A DNA stretch of 19,681 bases from positions 1 through 19,681 of the forward strand of contig SLQM01000242.1 in NCBI GenBank assembly GCA_007131435.1, written 5' to 3'. The notes under the pieces were generated by a model. The model was not told the DNA's origin. It did not search any database and worked only from the letters and a program-made list of their open reading frames with translations. Position 1 is the first letter of the stretch. The number at the start of each line of letters is the position of its first letter. The position numbers and the translations under genes are program-made. The DNA comes from Syntrophomonadaceae bacterium (lineage in GTDB: Bacteria; Bacillota; Dethiobacteria; DTU022). Shown in pieces: positions 7,238 to 13,903 of the stretch.

Positions 7238-8197
7238 TTAACTGTGCTTGTGCTGCCGGGCAGCCTGAACAGCAAGCCCCACGGCATTGTCTGTCGAGAG
7301 TTCGGGTGAAGCGAAGAGAACCTTTAAACTGCTTAGCTCTTCGGCCAGGCGCTTGCGAATCTGAAGGTTTGCCGTTACGCCCCCAACCGCCAAAACAGTA
7401 TTAAAGCTACCTGAATCAGCTTCAATATTTTTAATCACCCCGGCCAGCGAAAGGGCTATACATTCCTCGACTGCCCTTGCTATATCCTCTCGGCTGCTGC
7501 CCCTTTCCAGCAGCCGCTCTGCATGGCTGGCAGGGCCGGAAAAGCTGATCCTGCTGCCCTTTACCGCAACCGGCAGGCAGATCTTTTCTGTGCTGCAATT
7601 TTTCGCCAGGCTTTCCAGTGCAGGGCCGGCAGGAAAAGGCAGGCCCATTAACTGCCCGGTGCGGTCAATAAACTGTCCTGCATTAAGGTCAGCGCTTTCG
7701 CCTGCCATCTTAACTTCCAGGTGACCCGGTTTAACCTCTTTTGCCAGGAGAAGTTCTGTTGTACCTCCGGATAAATGAATAACCAGGCAATCCTGTGGTG
7801 GTAATTTGACCGACCACATCCCGGCCATAATGTGCCCTTCCTGGTGAGTTGAGGGCAAAAAAATAAGGCCTGCAGCCTGGGCAAGAAAGCGCCCAAATGA
7901 TTCGCCTACTTTGAAAACCGGCATGTATGATTCGGACACAGGCCTTGGCCGCGTAGAAGCAGCCAACGCTTTTAAACTGCCTCCCCTGCAAAACTCCAGC
8001 CCCTGCGGGTACAAACGCGGCATATTGCCAAGGTGTTCAAAAACAGCGCTTGATTGTCTTAGCCCAAGCTCTCCTTCTTTAACCGGGAGCTGGATGCGCC
8101 GGTCACAGATTAAGTTTTCATCGCTGTCTACTATCGCCAGGGAAGTTGTATAGGCTGATGTGTCGAGGCCCATAAAGTAGTTGGATTTATGATTCAC
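7238..8197 (-). CDS. TsaD/Kae1-like protein (O-sialoglycoprotein endopeptidase family paralogue)
   Basis: 319-aa member of the ASKHA ATPase family that contains TsaD, the tRNA threonylcarbamoyladenosine transferase. Visible equivalents of TsaD motifs are GLDTSAYTTSLA (10-21), the metal-ligand pair HQEGH (H118, H122), HLSGGTTELLLA, GQFIDRTGQLMGLPFPAGPA, VGGVTANLQIRKRL and a C-terminal STDNA. The segment before the histidines (RPRPVSESYMPVFKVG) departs strongly from the usual GPGLxGSLLVG of true TsaD, and the protein is a little short. A clostridial TsaD paralogue with unclear substrate is therefore more likely than TsaD itself. It starts at GTG, overlapping nusB by 11 bases, with GGAG about 12 bases upstream; an ATG eight codons later is less favoured because it would cut into the first motif. 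Confidence 0.8.
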   Translation of the reverse strand: MNHKSNYFMGLDTSAYTTSLAIVDSDENLICDRRIQLPVKEGELGLRQSSAVFEHLGNMPRLYPQGLEFCRGGSLKALAASTRPRPVSESYMPVFKVGESFGRFLAQAAGLIFLPSTHQEGHIMAGMWSVKLPPQDCLVIHLSGGTTELLLAKEVKPGHLEVKMAGESADLNAGQFIDRTGQLMGLPFPAGPALESLAKNCSTEKICLPVAVKGSRISFSGPASHAERLLERGSSREDIARAVEECIALSLAGVIKNIEADSGSFNTVLAVGGVTANLQIRKRLAEELSSLKVLFASPELSTDNAVGLAVQAARQHKHS

Positions 8198-8603
8198 GTT
8201 TTAAAGCTTCTCCTACCGCTCGATCTAAAATTCCGTTAATGAAGCCTACCGCTTCACCGGTGCTGCCGTATTTTTTGGCCAGCTCAAGTGCTTCATTTAT
8301 CGATACTGCATGGGGAATATCAACGCGGAAAACAATTTCATACAGTGCAAGGCGCAGTAAATTGCGGTCAACCGCAGAAATACGATCAAGTTCCCACTTG
8401 ACCAGGTGCTTCTTGATAATTACATCCAGGGTATCTTTTTTAGCGACAACCCCTTCAACCAGTTCGTGAATAAACTTTTCCTCATCCTGTTTTAAGCTGA
8501 ATTCTTTGAGAGAGTGCCTGATAGCCGTCTCAGCCCTGCACTTTCCAATATCAACTTGAAAGAGGGCTTTGAATGCTATTTCTCTCGCCAGGCGACGGGA
8601 CAA
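8187..8603 (-). CDS. nusB: Transcription antitermination protein NusB
   Basis: 138-aa, all-helical RNA-binding factor that, with NusE (ribosomal S10), binds boxA in rRNA transcripts to promote antitermination. The N-terminal SRRLAREIAFKALFQVD and the C-terminal block AVDRNLLRLALYEIVFRVDIPHAVSINEALELAKKYG, then GFINGILDR, are diagnostic. The start is TTG, supported by GGAGGT 8 bases upstream; no ATG is available nearby. It follows the Asp23 cluster with a 109-base gap containing a strong inverted repeat, and overlaps the TsaD-like gene by 11 bases. The asp23-nusB neighbourhood is common in Firmicutes. Confidence 0.96.
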   Translation of the reverse strand: MSRRLAREIAFKALFQVDIGKCRAETAIRHSLKEFSLKQDEEKFIHELVEGVVAKKDTLDVIIKKHLVKWELDRISAVDRNLLRLALYEIVFRVDIPHAVSINEALELAKKYGSTGEAVGFINGILDRAVGEALKRES

Positions 8604-8657
8604 AGGCGGTTACCTCCGGTTAAATAATAAATGCCTGCGCTGCGGTACATAATTTAA

Positions 8658-8703
8658 GCTGGTCAGGCCGGCTTTATGTAAGATTGGCCGGCCAGTAACC
8701 AGC
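8658..8703 (-). terminator. Inverted repeat between DUF2273 gene and nusB, possible weak terminator or attenuator
   Basis: Arms GCTGGT...ACCAGC enclose a second GC-rich stem (GGCCGGC/GCCGGCC), separated by a small asymmetric internal loop and closed by a loop of about a dozen bases. The stem is strong, but on the minus strand it is followed by TTAAATTATG rather than a clean T-run. It may act as a partial terminator, attenuator or mRNA 3'-end stabiliser that separates asp23-amaP-DUF2273 expression from nusB. Confidence 0.4.
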
Positions 8704-8712
8704 CTCTTAAGC

Positions 8713-8940
8713 TTAATTATCATCACTTGAAGAAAATATACGGTTCAAATACAGGCCTACATTTTTACTGACCTCAAGCCGCCAGCCGATGATCAGGCCG
8801 GCTGCCACACAAATGTAGATAAAAACACTCCACCAAAAACCTACGTTGATCACCAACAGGGCAAAGATCAGGCCGAGGAAGCCGCCTAATATTTTACCCC
8901 AATGCCTGTTTATAAAAACCCACCAGTTGAGTTCAGACAA
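8713..8940 (-). CDS. DUF2273 family small integral membrane protein
   Basis: 75-aa membrane protein with two hydrophobic segments (about residues 15-33 and 34-53), WW pairs near the start and middle, and a short charged tail. This is the pattern of DUF2273 proteins encoded with Asp23 and AmaP. Function is not established; a role in the membrane-anchored Asp23 complex is inferred from context. The start is TTG: AAGGAGGGGAG lies directly upstream, 6 bases before the TTG, and an ATG within the spacer is out of frame. It sits 32 bases after amaP. Confidence 0.88.
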   Translation of the reverse strand: MSELNWWVFINRHWGKILGGFLGLIFALLVINVGFWWSVFIYICVAAGLIIGWRLEVSKNVGLYLNRIFSSSDDN

Positions 8941-8972
8941 AGCATGCTCCCCTCCTTAAGCACCAGAACCGC

Positions 8973-9509
8973 TTATTTTTTGGAAGCGGCCTGATCCATA
9001 TTAACATTTTCTACCAGCACTTTAACTTCGTGAACGGTTATACCCGTGATTTCTTCAAGGTATTCCTTGGTCCTTGACTGCAGCTCAGTTATTAATTCCG
9101 GCAAAGCTATATCGGGCATAACATTTATTACAATACGCACGACTAAACCATCAGGCGTAAAAACAACTTTTCTGCTCACATCCTTGATGCTCCGCGTTTG
9201 CTGAACGACTCTCAAAACCATGTTTTCAACGGCAGTGATTGAAATCATCACCTCACCAAACTCGCTGCCTTTTACCACGGCATTACTGGCTTTCTTTTTC
9301 GGTTTCAGGCCCAGGATTAAAAGAATCAGGGCCAGCAGCAGCAGTGCACCTACGGCAGCCAGCACTATCGCTTCATTGGCCCATCCGGGCATCCATGATG
9401 ACATTGCTATTCCGGGAATCAAATCATAATTGGCTGCCAGCAGAAAAAGAGATGCGCCAATTAAGAGCAAACTTAAAAAGACCAGGATGATCCGGGCAAA
9501 TGTATTCAT
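8973..9509 (-). CDS. amaP: Alkaline shock response membrane anchor protein AmaP
   Basis: 178-aa protein with two N-terminal transmembrane segments (about 5-26 and 46-68), a basic stop-transfer KPKKK, and a cytoplasmic domain of Asp23-like beta/alpha pattern (VMISITAVENMVLRVV, VVRIVINVMPDIALPELITELQ, VKVLVENV). In staphylococci AmaP tethers Asp23 to the membrane. Here it lies between asp23 (30 bases upstream) and the DUF2273 gene, the expected order. ATG 9509 has GGGGGA 6 bases upstream. The three genes very likely form one envelope-associated complex. Confidence 0.9.
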   Translation of the reverse strand: MNTFARIILVFLSLLLIGASLFLLAANYDLIPGIAMSSWMPGWANEAIVLAAVGALLLLALILLILGLKPKKKASNAVVKGSEFGEVMISITAVENMVLRVVQQTRSIKDVSRKVVFTPDGLVVRIVINVMPDIALPELITELQSRTKEYLEEITGITVHEVKVLVENVNMDQAASKK

Positions 9510-9539
9510 GTTAAATCCCCCTTCAAGTCCGGATTACTG

Positions 9540-9968
9540 TTACTTTTCTTTAGTTTCCTCGGCTTCAGGGGCTTCAACACCTTCTTCCTGAAGTTCTTCC
9601 TCATCCTTGGGGAAATGTACACCCTGCACATGGACATTTACGTAGCTAACTTTTAACCCTGTCATTGTTTCAACCGCATTTTTGACCGTTTCCTGTATAT
9701 CCCAGGCGACGTCAGGAATGCGCACACCATAGTCAACCACAACAAAGATATCTATTTTAGCATCTTCAGTGCCAACTTCTACCTTGATACCTTTTGACAG
9801 GTTGCGGCGCCCCAGCACCTCTGCAATACCGCCGGCAATTCCACCGCTCATGGAAGAAACACCTTCAATTTCTGTTGCAGCCAGTCCGGCAATAATCGAA
9901 ACAACTTCGTCTGCAATTTTTACAACACCAAGTTCCGTGGGCAGGGTCCGGCTTTCTTCTTTTGCCAT
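9540..9968 (-). CDS. Asp23/Gls24 family envelope stress response protein
   Basis: 142-aa cytoplasmic protein of the Asp23 family. The core GVVKIADEVVSIIAGLAATEIEGV (about 14-37), the glycine-rich MSGGIAGGIAEVLG, VEVGTEDAKIDIFVVVDYG and VKNAVETMTGLKVSYVNVHVQGVHF follow the family pattern, and the C-terminus is a glutamate-rich tail. Family members are abundant envelope-associated proteins linked to cell-wall stress. It is the first gene after a good promoter (10023-10051). ATG 9968 has GGGAGGT 8 bases upstream, a strong site in keeping with high expression. Confidence 0.95.
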   Translation of the reverse strand: MAKEESRTLPTELGVVKIADEVVSIIAGLAATEIEGVSSMSGGIAGGIAEVLGRRNLSKGIKVEVGTEDAKIDIFVVVDYGVRIPDVAWDIQETVKNAVETMTGLKVSYVNVHVQGVHFPKDEEELQEEGVEAPEAEETKEK

Positions 9969-10022
9969 AACAATCTACCTCCCGTGTTTATTTAATCTTA
10001 TTCCTTAATTTAACCTCTTTCA

Positions 10023-10051
10023 ATTATAACAGACTCTACCAGTCGATTCAA
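10023..10051 (-). promoter_or_regulatory. Sigma-A type promoter for the asp23 operon
   Basis: On the minus strand, TTGAAT (10051-10046) and TATAAT (10028-10023) are separated by exactly 17 bases, close to the vegetative consensus (-35 4/6, -10 6/6). It lies about 55 bases before the Asp23 start codon in a 119-base gap and would produce a leader of about 45-50 bases. Confidence 0.8.
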
Positions 10052-10054
10052 TTC

Positions 10055-10079
10055 AAGCCCAGTGCGGCAGGCACAGGCT
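10055..10079 (-). terminator. Imperfect hairpin between the CD1247-type gene and the asp23 promoter
   Basis: On the minus strand AAGCC-t-GTGC pairs with GCAC-tg-GGCTT around a CTGCC loop, just upstream of the asp23 -35 box. There is no T-run, so termination is uncertain. Confidence 0.25.
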
Positions 10080-10087
10080 TAACAGCT

Positions 10088-10549
10088 CTAATCTTCGGTT
10101 TCTTCAAGCTCTTCCGGCAGTTCTTCAAGGTCTACTTCCCACTCTTCATCATCTACAAGAACCACTTCTCCGCAGCCGGGGCAGGTGACCTCGATCGCCT
10201 CTTCCTGGTCCAAAATATCATCATCAACTATAACAATTTCCCTGCAGTTAGGGCATTCAATGGAAAAACCCTCGTTATAGTCATCCAGCAGATCATCATC
10301 GTAGAAATCTTCGTCCAGGTCATCTTCATAAAAATCTTCTTCCAGTTCGGTTAAATCGTCATCAATCGCCTCTGTATACTCGAACAGCTCATCATAATCG
10401 ACCCTCAGCTGCTCTACTTCCTCGCTTACCTGTTCCAGTAAATCAATCACCTTCTGCAAAACTTTCTGTTCCTTGCTCTCTTCGCCAAGATCCAGACCTT
10501 CTGCAAATCCCCTTAAATATGATACTCGCGCTTTCAGTTCCTCGGTCAC
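10088..10549 (-). CDS. CD1247 N-terminal domain-containing zinc-ribbon protein
   Basis: 153-aa, very acidic protein. An N-terminal helical region (about 1-60: KARVSYLRGFAEGLDL, then a coiled-coil-like heptad stretch) matches the domain named after Clostridioides difficile CD1247. It continues into an Asp/Glu/Tyr-rich stretch (about 63-95, with repeated DFYEDD/DFYDDD units) and ends in a zinc ribbon with CPNC and CPGC knuckles and a second acidic tail. Function is not known. The start is GTG with GGGAGG 8 bases upstream, 33 bases after efp. A constant position beside efp in Clostridia suggests a translation- or RNA-related role, which is inference only. Confidence 0.8.
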   Translation of the reverse strand: MTEELKARVSYLRGFAEGLDLGEESKEQKVLQKVIDLLEQVSEEVEQLRVDYDELFEYTEAIDDDLTELEEDFYEDDLDEDFYDDDLLDDYNEGFSIECPNCREIVIVDDDILDQEEAIEVTCPGCGEVVLVDDEEWEVDLEELPEELEETED

Positions 10550-10582
10550 TTTCTGTCCCTCCCTTAAAATAATATGCGGCCC

Positions 10583-11140
10583 TCAGGCCCTTTCAATATA
10601 AGCGCCGCTGCGGGTATCAATCTTTACCTTGTCCCCGCTGTTAATAAAAAGCGGCACCTGCACGGTCAAACCGGTCTCTGTAACAGCCGGTTTTGAAGCT
10701 CCCGATGCGGTATCCCCCTTGATACCGGGCTCAGTTTCAGCTATTTCAAGAACCACTGTAAGCGGCACATCCACCCCGATTATCTCTTCACCGTGCATTA
10801 AAATCTGCAGCTTGTCATTTTCTTTAAGGAACTTAATACCATCGCCAACCTGGCCCGCTGATAATGCAAGCTGTTCATATGTTTCAACATCCATGACATG
10901 AAAAGAATCCCCGTCCCTGTAAAGATATTCCATTTCCTTGCGTTCCAGGTGGGCCCGGCCCATCTTTTCACCGGCCCTGAATGTTTTGTCAACAATTGCC
11001 CCGGTTCTTAAGTTTTTCAGTTTTGAGCGGACAAATGCCGCACCCTTGCCCGGTTTAACATGCTGAAACTCGAGAACAGTGTAAATTGCCCCATCGTATT
11101 CAATGGTGATTCCCGTTTTGAATTCATTGGTTGAAATCAT
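10583..11140 (-). CDS. efp: Elongation factor P
   Basis: 185-aa translation factor that binds between the P and E sites and relieves stalling at polyproline stretches. It has the three-domain EF-P arrangement: N-terminal KOW-like domain (MISTNEFKTGITIEYDG, FQHVKPGKGAAFVRSKLKN) and two OB domains ending DKVKIDTRSGAYIERA. The loop-tip residue is Lys32 in KPGKG, the position modified in some bacteria; no modification enzyme gene is in the window. ATG 11140 has AGGA 7 bases upstream. It follows the Xaa-Pro peptidase gene by 30 bases, a pairing common in Firmicutes. Confidence 0.97.
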   Translation of the reverse strand: MISTNEFKTGITIEYDGAIYTVLEFQHVKPGKGAAFVRSKLKNLRTGAIVDKTFRAGEKMGRAHLERKEMEYLYRDGDSFHVMDVETYEQLALSAGQVGDGIKFLKENDKLQILMHGEEIIGVDVPLTVVLEIAETEPGIKGDTASGASKPAVTETGLTVQVPLFINSGDKVKIDTRSGAYIERA

Positions 11141-11170
11141 CTTCTTTTCCTGCCCTTCATCTTCTGAATA

Positions 11171-12250
11171 TTATATATTGATTAGCTCTCTCGGGCTATT
11201 CGTAAGCAGTTCGTGCCCGTTTTCAGTTACAAGAACCATATCTTCTATCCTGACACCGCCGACATCCGGTATGTAAATACCGGGTTCAATGGTAATTACC
11301 ATGCCCGGTTCAAGCACTGTCTTGCTTTTACGGTTTACAACGGGCTGTTCATGTGTTTCAAGCCCTATTCCATGTCCGAGGCCGTGCCCGAAATATTCTC
11401 CGTAACCGGACCGCCTGATAATTTTCCGTGCAACCGCATCTAATTCCCTGCACTCCATGCCAGGCTTAACTGCAGCAGCCGCCTTCTTCTGCGCTTTATA
11501 TACAATATCATAAATTTTTACCATCTGCTGATCTGTTTTGCCCACTGCCAGGGTCCTGGTCATATCTGTGGCATAGCCTTCAAAAATCGCCCCGAAATCG
11601 ATGGTGACCATTTCACCGCTTTCAATAATCTTTTCTGAAGCTACGCCATGCGGCAGCGCGCCCCTGTGGCCTGATGCCACTATAAAGTTAAATGAAGTCC
11701 CTTCAGCGCCCAGGCGCCTTAAAAATATTTCTACTTCCAGGGAAAGTTCCTTTTCACTTATTCCAGGCCTGATGATCGACTGAATAAAGGTAAAACCCTT
11801 GTCTAAAACTGCCGCGCCCCGCCGCATTATATCCTGCTCTAAGCTAATTTTAACCATTCTCAGCTTTTCAGCGCTTTCACGCAGGGTAATTAGCTCTATC
11901 TCAAGCTTTTCGCTCATTTCGGTATGCGAAGCTACTACCAGGTGCTTTGCTTCAAACCCAATTTTTTTCCACTCTTTCTCTTTTAATAGCGGTTTGACGT
12001 CTTGAACCAGGTCTTCTTTAACCTGGTAGACTTCAAAGCAGGGGCACTGGGCAGCCGCCTGTGACAGGTAGCGAAAATCGGTTAAGATGTAAGCCTCTTT
12101 TTTGCCGATCAGAAGTGTGGCAGAGGAACCGGAAAAACCGCTAAGATACTTGATATTTACCGGGTTGGTTATCCAAAGCGCGTGCAGGTTTTTCTGGCTG
12201 ACCAGCTTTTGTATCAATTTTAATCTTTTCGCTAATGTTCTCTTATTCAT
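11171..12250 (-). CDS. Xaa-Pro peptidase, M24 family (aminopeptidase P / prolidase)
   Basis: 359-aa cytoplasmic metallopeptidase that cleaves next to proline. The N-terminal creatinase-type domain (about 8-130, with LWITNPVNIKYLSGFSGS) is followed by the pita-bread catalytic domain. All five dinuclear-metal ligands are visible: D218 (TIDFG), D229 (YATDMTRT), H293 (GHGLGHGIG), E322 (TIEPGIYI) and E336 (VRIEDMV). I start it at ATG 12250, which has AAAAGG 6 bases upstream and overlaps the aroQ stop by 8 bases; the same frame stays open nine codons further upstream, inside aroQ. Family certain; PepP-, PepQ- or YqhT-type specificity cannot be told from sequence alone. It sits just before efp, so proline peptide turnover and polyproline translation are encoded together. 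Confidence 0.92.
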   Translation of the reverse strand: MNKRTLAKRLKLIQKLVSQKNLHALWITNPVNIKYLSGFSGSSATLLIGKKEAYILTDFRYLSQAAAQCPCFEVYQVKEDLVQDVKPLLKEKEWKKIGFEAKHLVVASHTEMSEKLEIELITLRESAEKLRMVKISLEQDIMRRGAAVLDKGFTFIQSIIRPGISEKELSLEVEIFLRRLGAEGTSFNFIVASGHRGALPHGVASEKIIESGEMVTIDFGAIFEGYATDMTRTLAVGKTDQQMVKIYDIVYKAQKKAAAAVKPGMECRELDAVARKIIRRSGYGEYFGHGLGHGIGLETHEQPVVNRKSKTVLEPGMVITIEPGIYIPDVGGVRIEDMVLVTENGHELLTNSPRELINI

Positions 12251-12689
12251 CTTTAACCTTTTCTGCCAGGGCCTCAAGCCCCATTAAATAGCTCATGGCG
12301 CCAAACCCGCTTATCACGCCAATTGCAACAGGCGCTGTAACAGATTTGCGGCGAAATTCTTCGCGGGCATAGATATTGCTCAAGTGCACTTCCACGACCG
12401 GCAGCCCGGAAGCTTGAAGGGCATCACGAAGGGCATAACTGTAGTGTGTCAGGGCTCCCGGATTGATCAGTATTGCGCTATGCTCACCGGCAGCCGCCTG
12501 GATCCTGTCAATTAACTGCCCTTCAGAATTTGACTGGTAAAAATCAACTTCCACCCCAAGTGACAATGCCTTTACGCTCAGCGCCTCGTTTATATCGTCC
12601 AAGGTCTGTGAACCGTATATTTCAGGCTCCCTTGAACCGAGCATATTGAGGTTCGGGCCATGCAGCACAAGCACGTTTACCGGTTTCAA
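12243..12689 (-). CDS. aroQ: 3-dehydroquinate dehydratase, type II
   Basis: Converts 3-dehydroquinate to 3-dehydroshikimate, the third step of the shikimate pathway; type II enzymes are dodecamers of ~150 aa, as here (148). Visible active-site elements are HGPNLNMLGSREPEIYG (N13, R20 and the catalytic Tyr25), SNSEG (53-57), INPGALTHYS (N76) and EVHLSNIYAREEFRRKS with the proton donor His102. The start is TTG with GGGAGGG 6 bases upstream; there is no suitable ATG. It lies 71 bases after aroK and overlaps the peptidase gene by 8 bases. Confidence 0.97.
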   Translation of the reverse strand: MKPVNVLVLHGPNLNMLGSREPEIYGSQTLDDINEALSVKALSLGVEVDFYQSNSEGQLIDRIQAAAGEHSAILINPGALTHYSYALRDALQASGLPVVEVHLSNIYAREEFRRKSVTAPVAIGVISGFGAMSYLMGLEALAEKVKDE

Positions 12690-12717
12690 TTAAAGCCCTC
12701 CCATAAGATTTAACAAT

Positions 12718-12754
12718 AAGGTTTAATTAACCTAGCGGGCAGGAAATTCCTGCC
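12718..12754. repeat. Two adjacent short palindromes between aroK and aroQ
   Basis: AGGTT-TAATT-AACCT (12719-12733) and GGCAGGAA-A-TTCCTGCC (12738-12754) lie side by side in the 71-base gap. Neither is followed by a T-run on the transcribed strand, so they do not look like standard terminators. They may be operator half-sites, an mRNA processing hairpin, or chance. Confidence 0.4.
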
Positions 12755-12760
12755 TGCTTC

Positions 12761-13291
12761 TTAATAATCTTTCAAAAGCTCTAAAATCTTTTCTGAGACC
12801 TCGAGCGGGGATAAACCTGTCGTGTCAATGCTGATGTCACAGTCGCCATAGGCTTCTTTTCTCTCTTCCAGCAGCTCAGCGATTTTTTCACCGGGGTTCG
12901 CAACATCCAGAAGCGGCCTGCTGCCGGCTTCAGAAGTTCTGCTTATAATATCTTCTACCCTGGCGGTTAAATTGATGATGATCCCCTTTTTCCTTAAAAG
13001 CATCCTGTTTTGTTCCCTGATTACAGCGCCTCCGCCAGTTGAAATTACAAGGCTGCCTGCCTTGCAGCGGTCCAAGCTTTTTAGCGCCTTGCTTTCAAGG
13101 TCCCTGAAATAAACTTCGCCGGACTCCTTGAAAATACCCGCAACACTTTTACCCGTCTTTTCCTCCACCAGTTTATCGGAATCCACAAACCGGCGCCCCG
13201 TGCTGCGGGCCAGGATTAAGCCTGTTTCGGTTTTACCCGTTCCCATAAAACCGGTCAGGACCAGGTTTTTATGCTTTAAGTCCAGTTTCAT
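12761..13291 (-). CDS. aroK: Shikimate kinase
   Basis: 176-aa kinase that phosphorylates shikimate at the 3-hydroxyl with ATP. The P-loop GFMGTGKT (14-21), the shikimate-binding D39 in VDSDKLVE, FRDLESKAL, the STGGGAV loop (about 84-90), the RPLL lid segment and the ERKEAYGDCD adenine-binding block are all present. It is the first gene after a TATAAT promoter at 13325-13353 and probably leads aroK-aroQ-peptidase-efp-CD1247. The ribosome binding site is modest (GAGAGG about 10 bases upstream of the ATG). The gene lies in the same region as aroE, separated from it by two pilus genes. Confidence 0.95.
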   Translation of the reverse strand: MKLDLKHKNLVLTGFMGTGKTETGLILARSTGRRFVDSDKLVEEKTGKSVAGIFKESGEVYFRDLESKALKSLDRCKAGSLVISTGGGAVIREQNRMLLRKKGIIINLTARVEDIISRTSEAGSRPLLDVANPGEKIAELLEERKEAYGDCDISIDTTGLSPLEVSEKILELLKDY

Positions 13292-13324
13292 CCCTAAAGC
13301 GCCTCTCTACTTACTGTTATGCCA

Positions 13325-13353
13325 ATTATAGCTTTTATTGCTGCCGGTGAAAA
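13325..13353 (-). promoter_or_regulatory. Sigma-A type promoter for the aroK operon
   Basis: On the minus strand TTTTCA (13353-13348) and TATAAT (13330-13325) are 17 bases apart (-35 4/6, -10 6/6), with the -10 box about 33 bases before the aroK ATG. It sits in the 79-base gap after the pseudopilin gene. Confidence 0.65.
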
Positions 13354-13370
13354 ATATTGTCGGCACCATT

Positions 13371-13877
13371 TTACCAGTGGTCCGGCGGTTGATCTGAAAT
13401 GCGCACCCTTCCGGTAACCGGTGCTACAACGACATAAACTAAGTGATCATGTTCGTTGCGCAGCACAAGAGTGCCTCCCCCGCTCACTGTCCCGCCGGGG
13501 AAAAACCGGAGACAGGGGTTGCTGCCTCCTGCAGTGCCGATGGTGGTAGAATTAATATAAGTGCCCTCTGGAAGCGAAAATCGCTCCGTTTCATTGGTAA
13601 AGCAGTCTTTAACGCGGTAATCATAATAGGGGTTGTGGAGCAGGAATTCAATGCAGCGCGGGTGGCCGCTGACTATGGACTGCTGCTGGCACTTTCTTAT
13701 TTCAGTGGCAATGGACCGCGCCGCTATATCAAGGTTTCGTTTCCGGCTAAAATCGGCTACTGCCGGCATGGCAATCATAGTCAACATCCCCAGCAGCGCT
13801 AGCACACAGAGCAGTTCAAGCAGTGTAAAAGCTGACTCGTTTTTTACCAACCCGTTTTTTAAGTGCCCTGTTCCCAT
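13371..13877 (-). CDS. GspH/FimT-type minor pseudopilin with prepilin signal
   Basis: 168-aa prepilin-like protein. A short leader (16 residues, with K and N) precedes the class III cleavage motif and hydrophobic helix SA|FTLLELLCVLALLGMLTM, with Phe at +1 and Glu at +5. Alanine rather than glycine occupies -1. The C-terminal domain (about 60-168) is the beta-rich GspH/FimT kind. Two cysteines (C76 and C93) flank the HNPYYDYRV stretch and could pair. It presumably joins the tip or initiation complex of the type IV pilus or competence pseudopilus after processing by the prepilin peptidase encoded at 16728. ATG 13877 has AAGGGG 5 bases upstream, and the gene follows pilB by 26 bases. Confidence 0.85.
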   Translation of the reverse strand: MGTGHLKNGLVKNESAFTLLELLCVLALLGMLTMIAMPAVADFSRKRNLDIAARSIATEIRKCQQQSIVSGHPRCIEFLLHNPYYDYRVKDCFTNETERFSLPEGTYINSTTIGTAGGSNPCLRFFPGGTVSGGGTLVLRNEHDHLVYVVVAPVTGRVRISDQPPDHW

Positions 13878-13903
13878 TTTAACCCCTTATGCCCTGGCCT
13901 TGA

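Noticed and set aside
7238..8197. Canonical TsaD.
   Set aside because: The TsaD glycine-rich segment ahead of the metal histidines is not kept and the protein is short, so I call it only TsaD-like.
12738..12754. Intrinsic terminator between aroK and aroQ.
   Set aside because: The palindrome has almost no loop and no T-run follows it on the minus strand.
13443..13802. 119-codon plus-strand frame opposite the pseudopilin gene.
   Set aside because: The minus-strand frame has a clear prepilin signal and ribosome site; the plus-strand product has neither family likeness nor a start signal.
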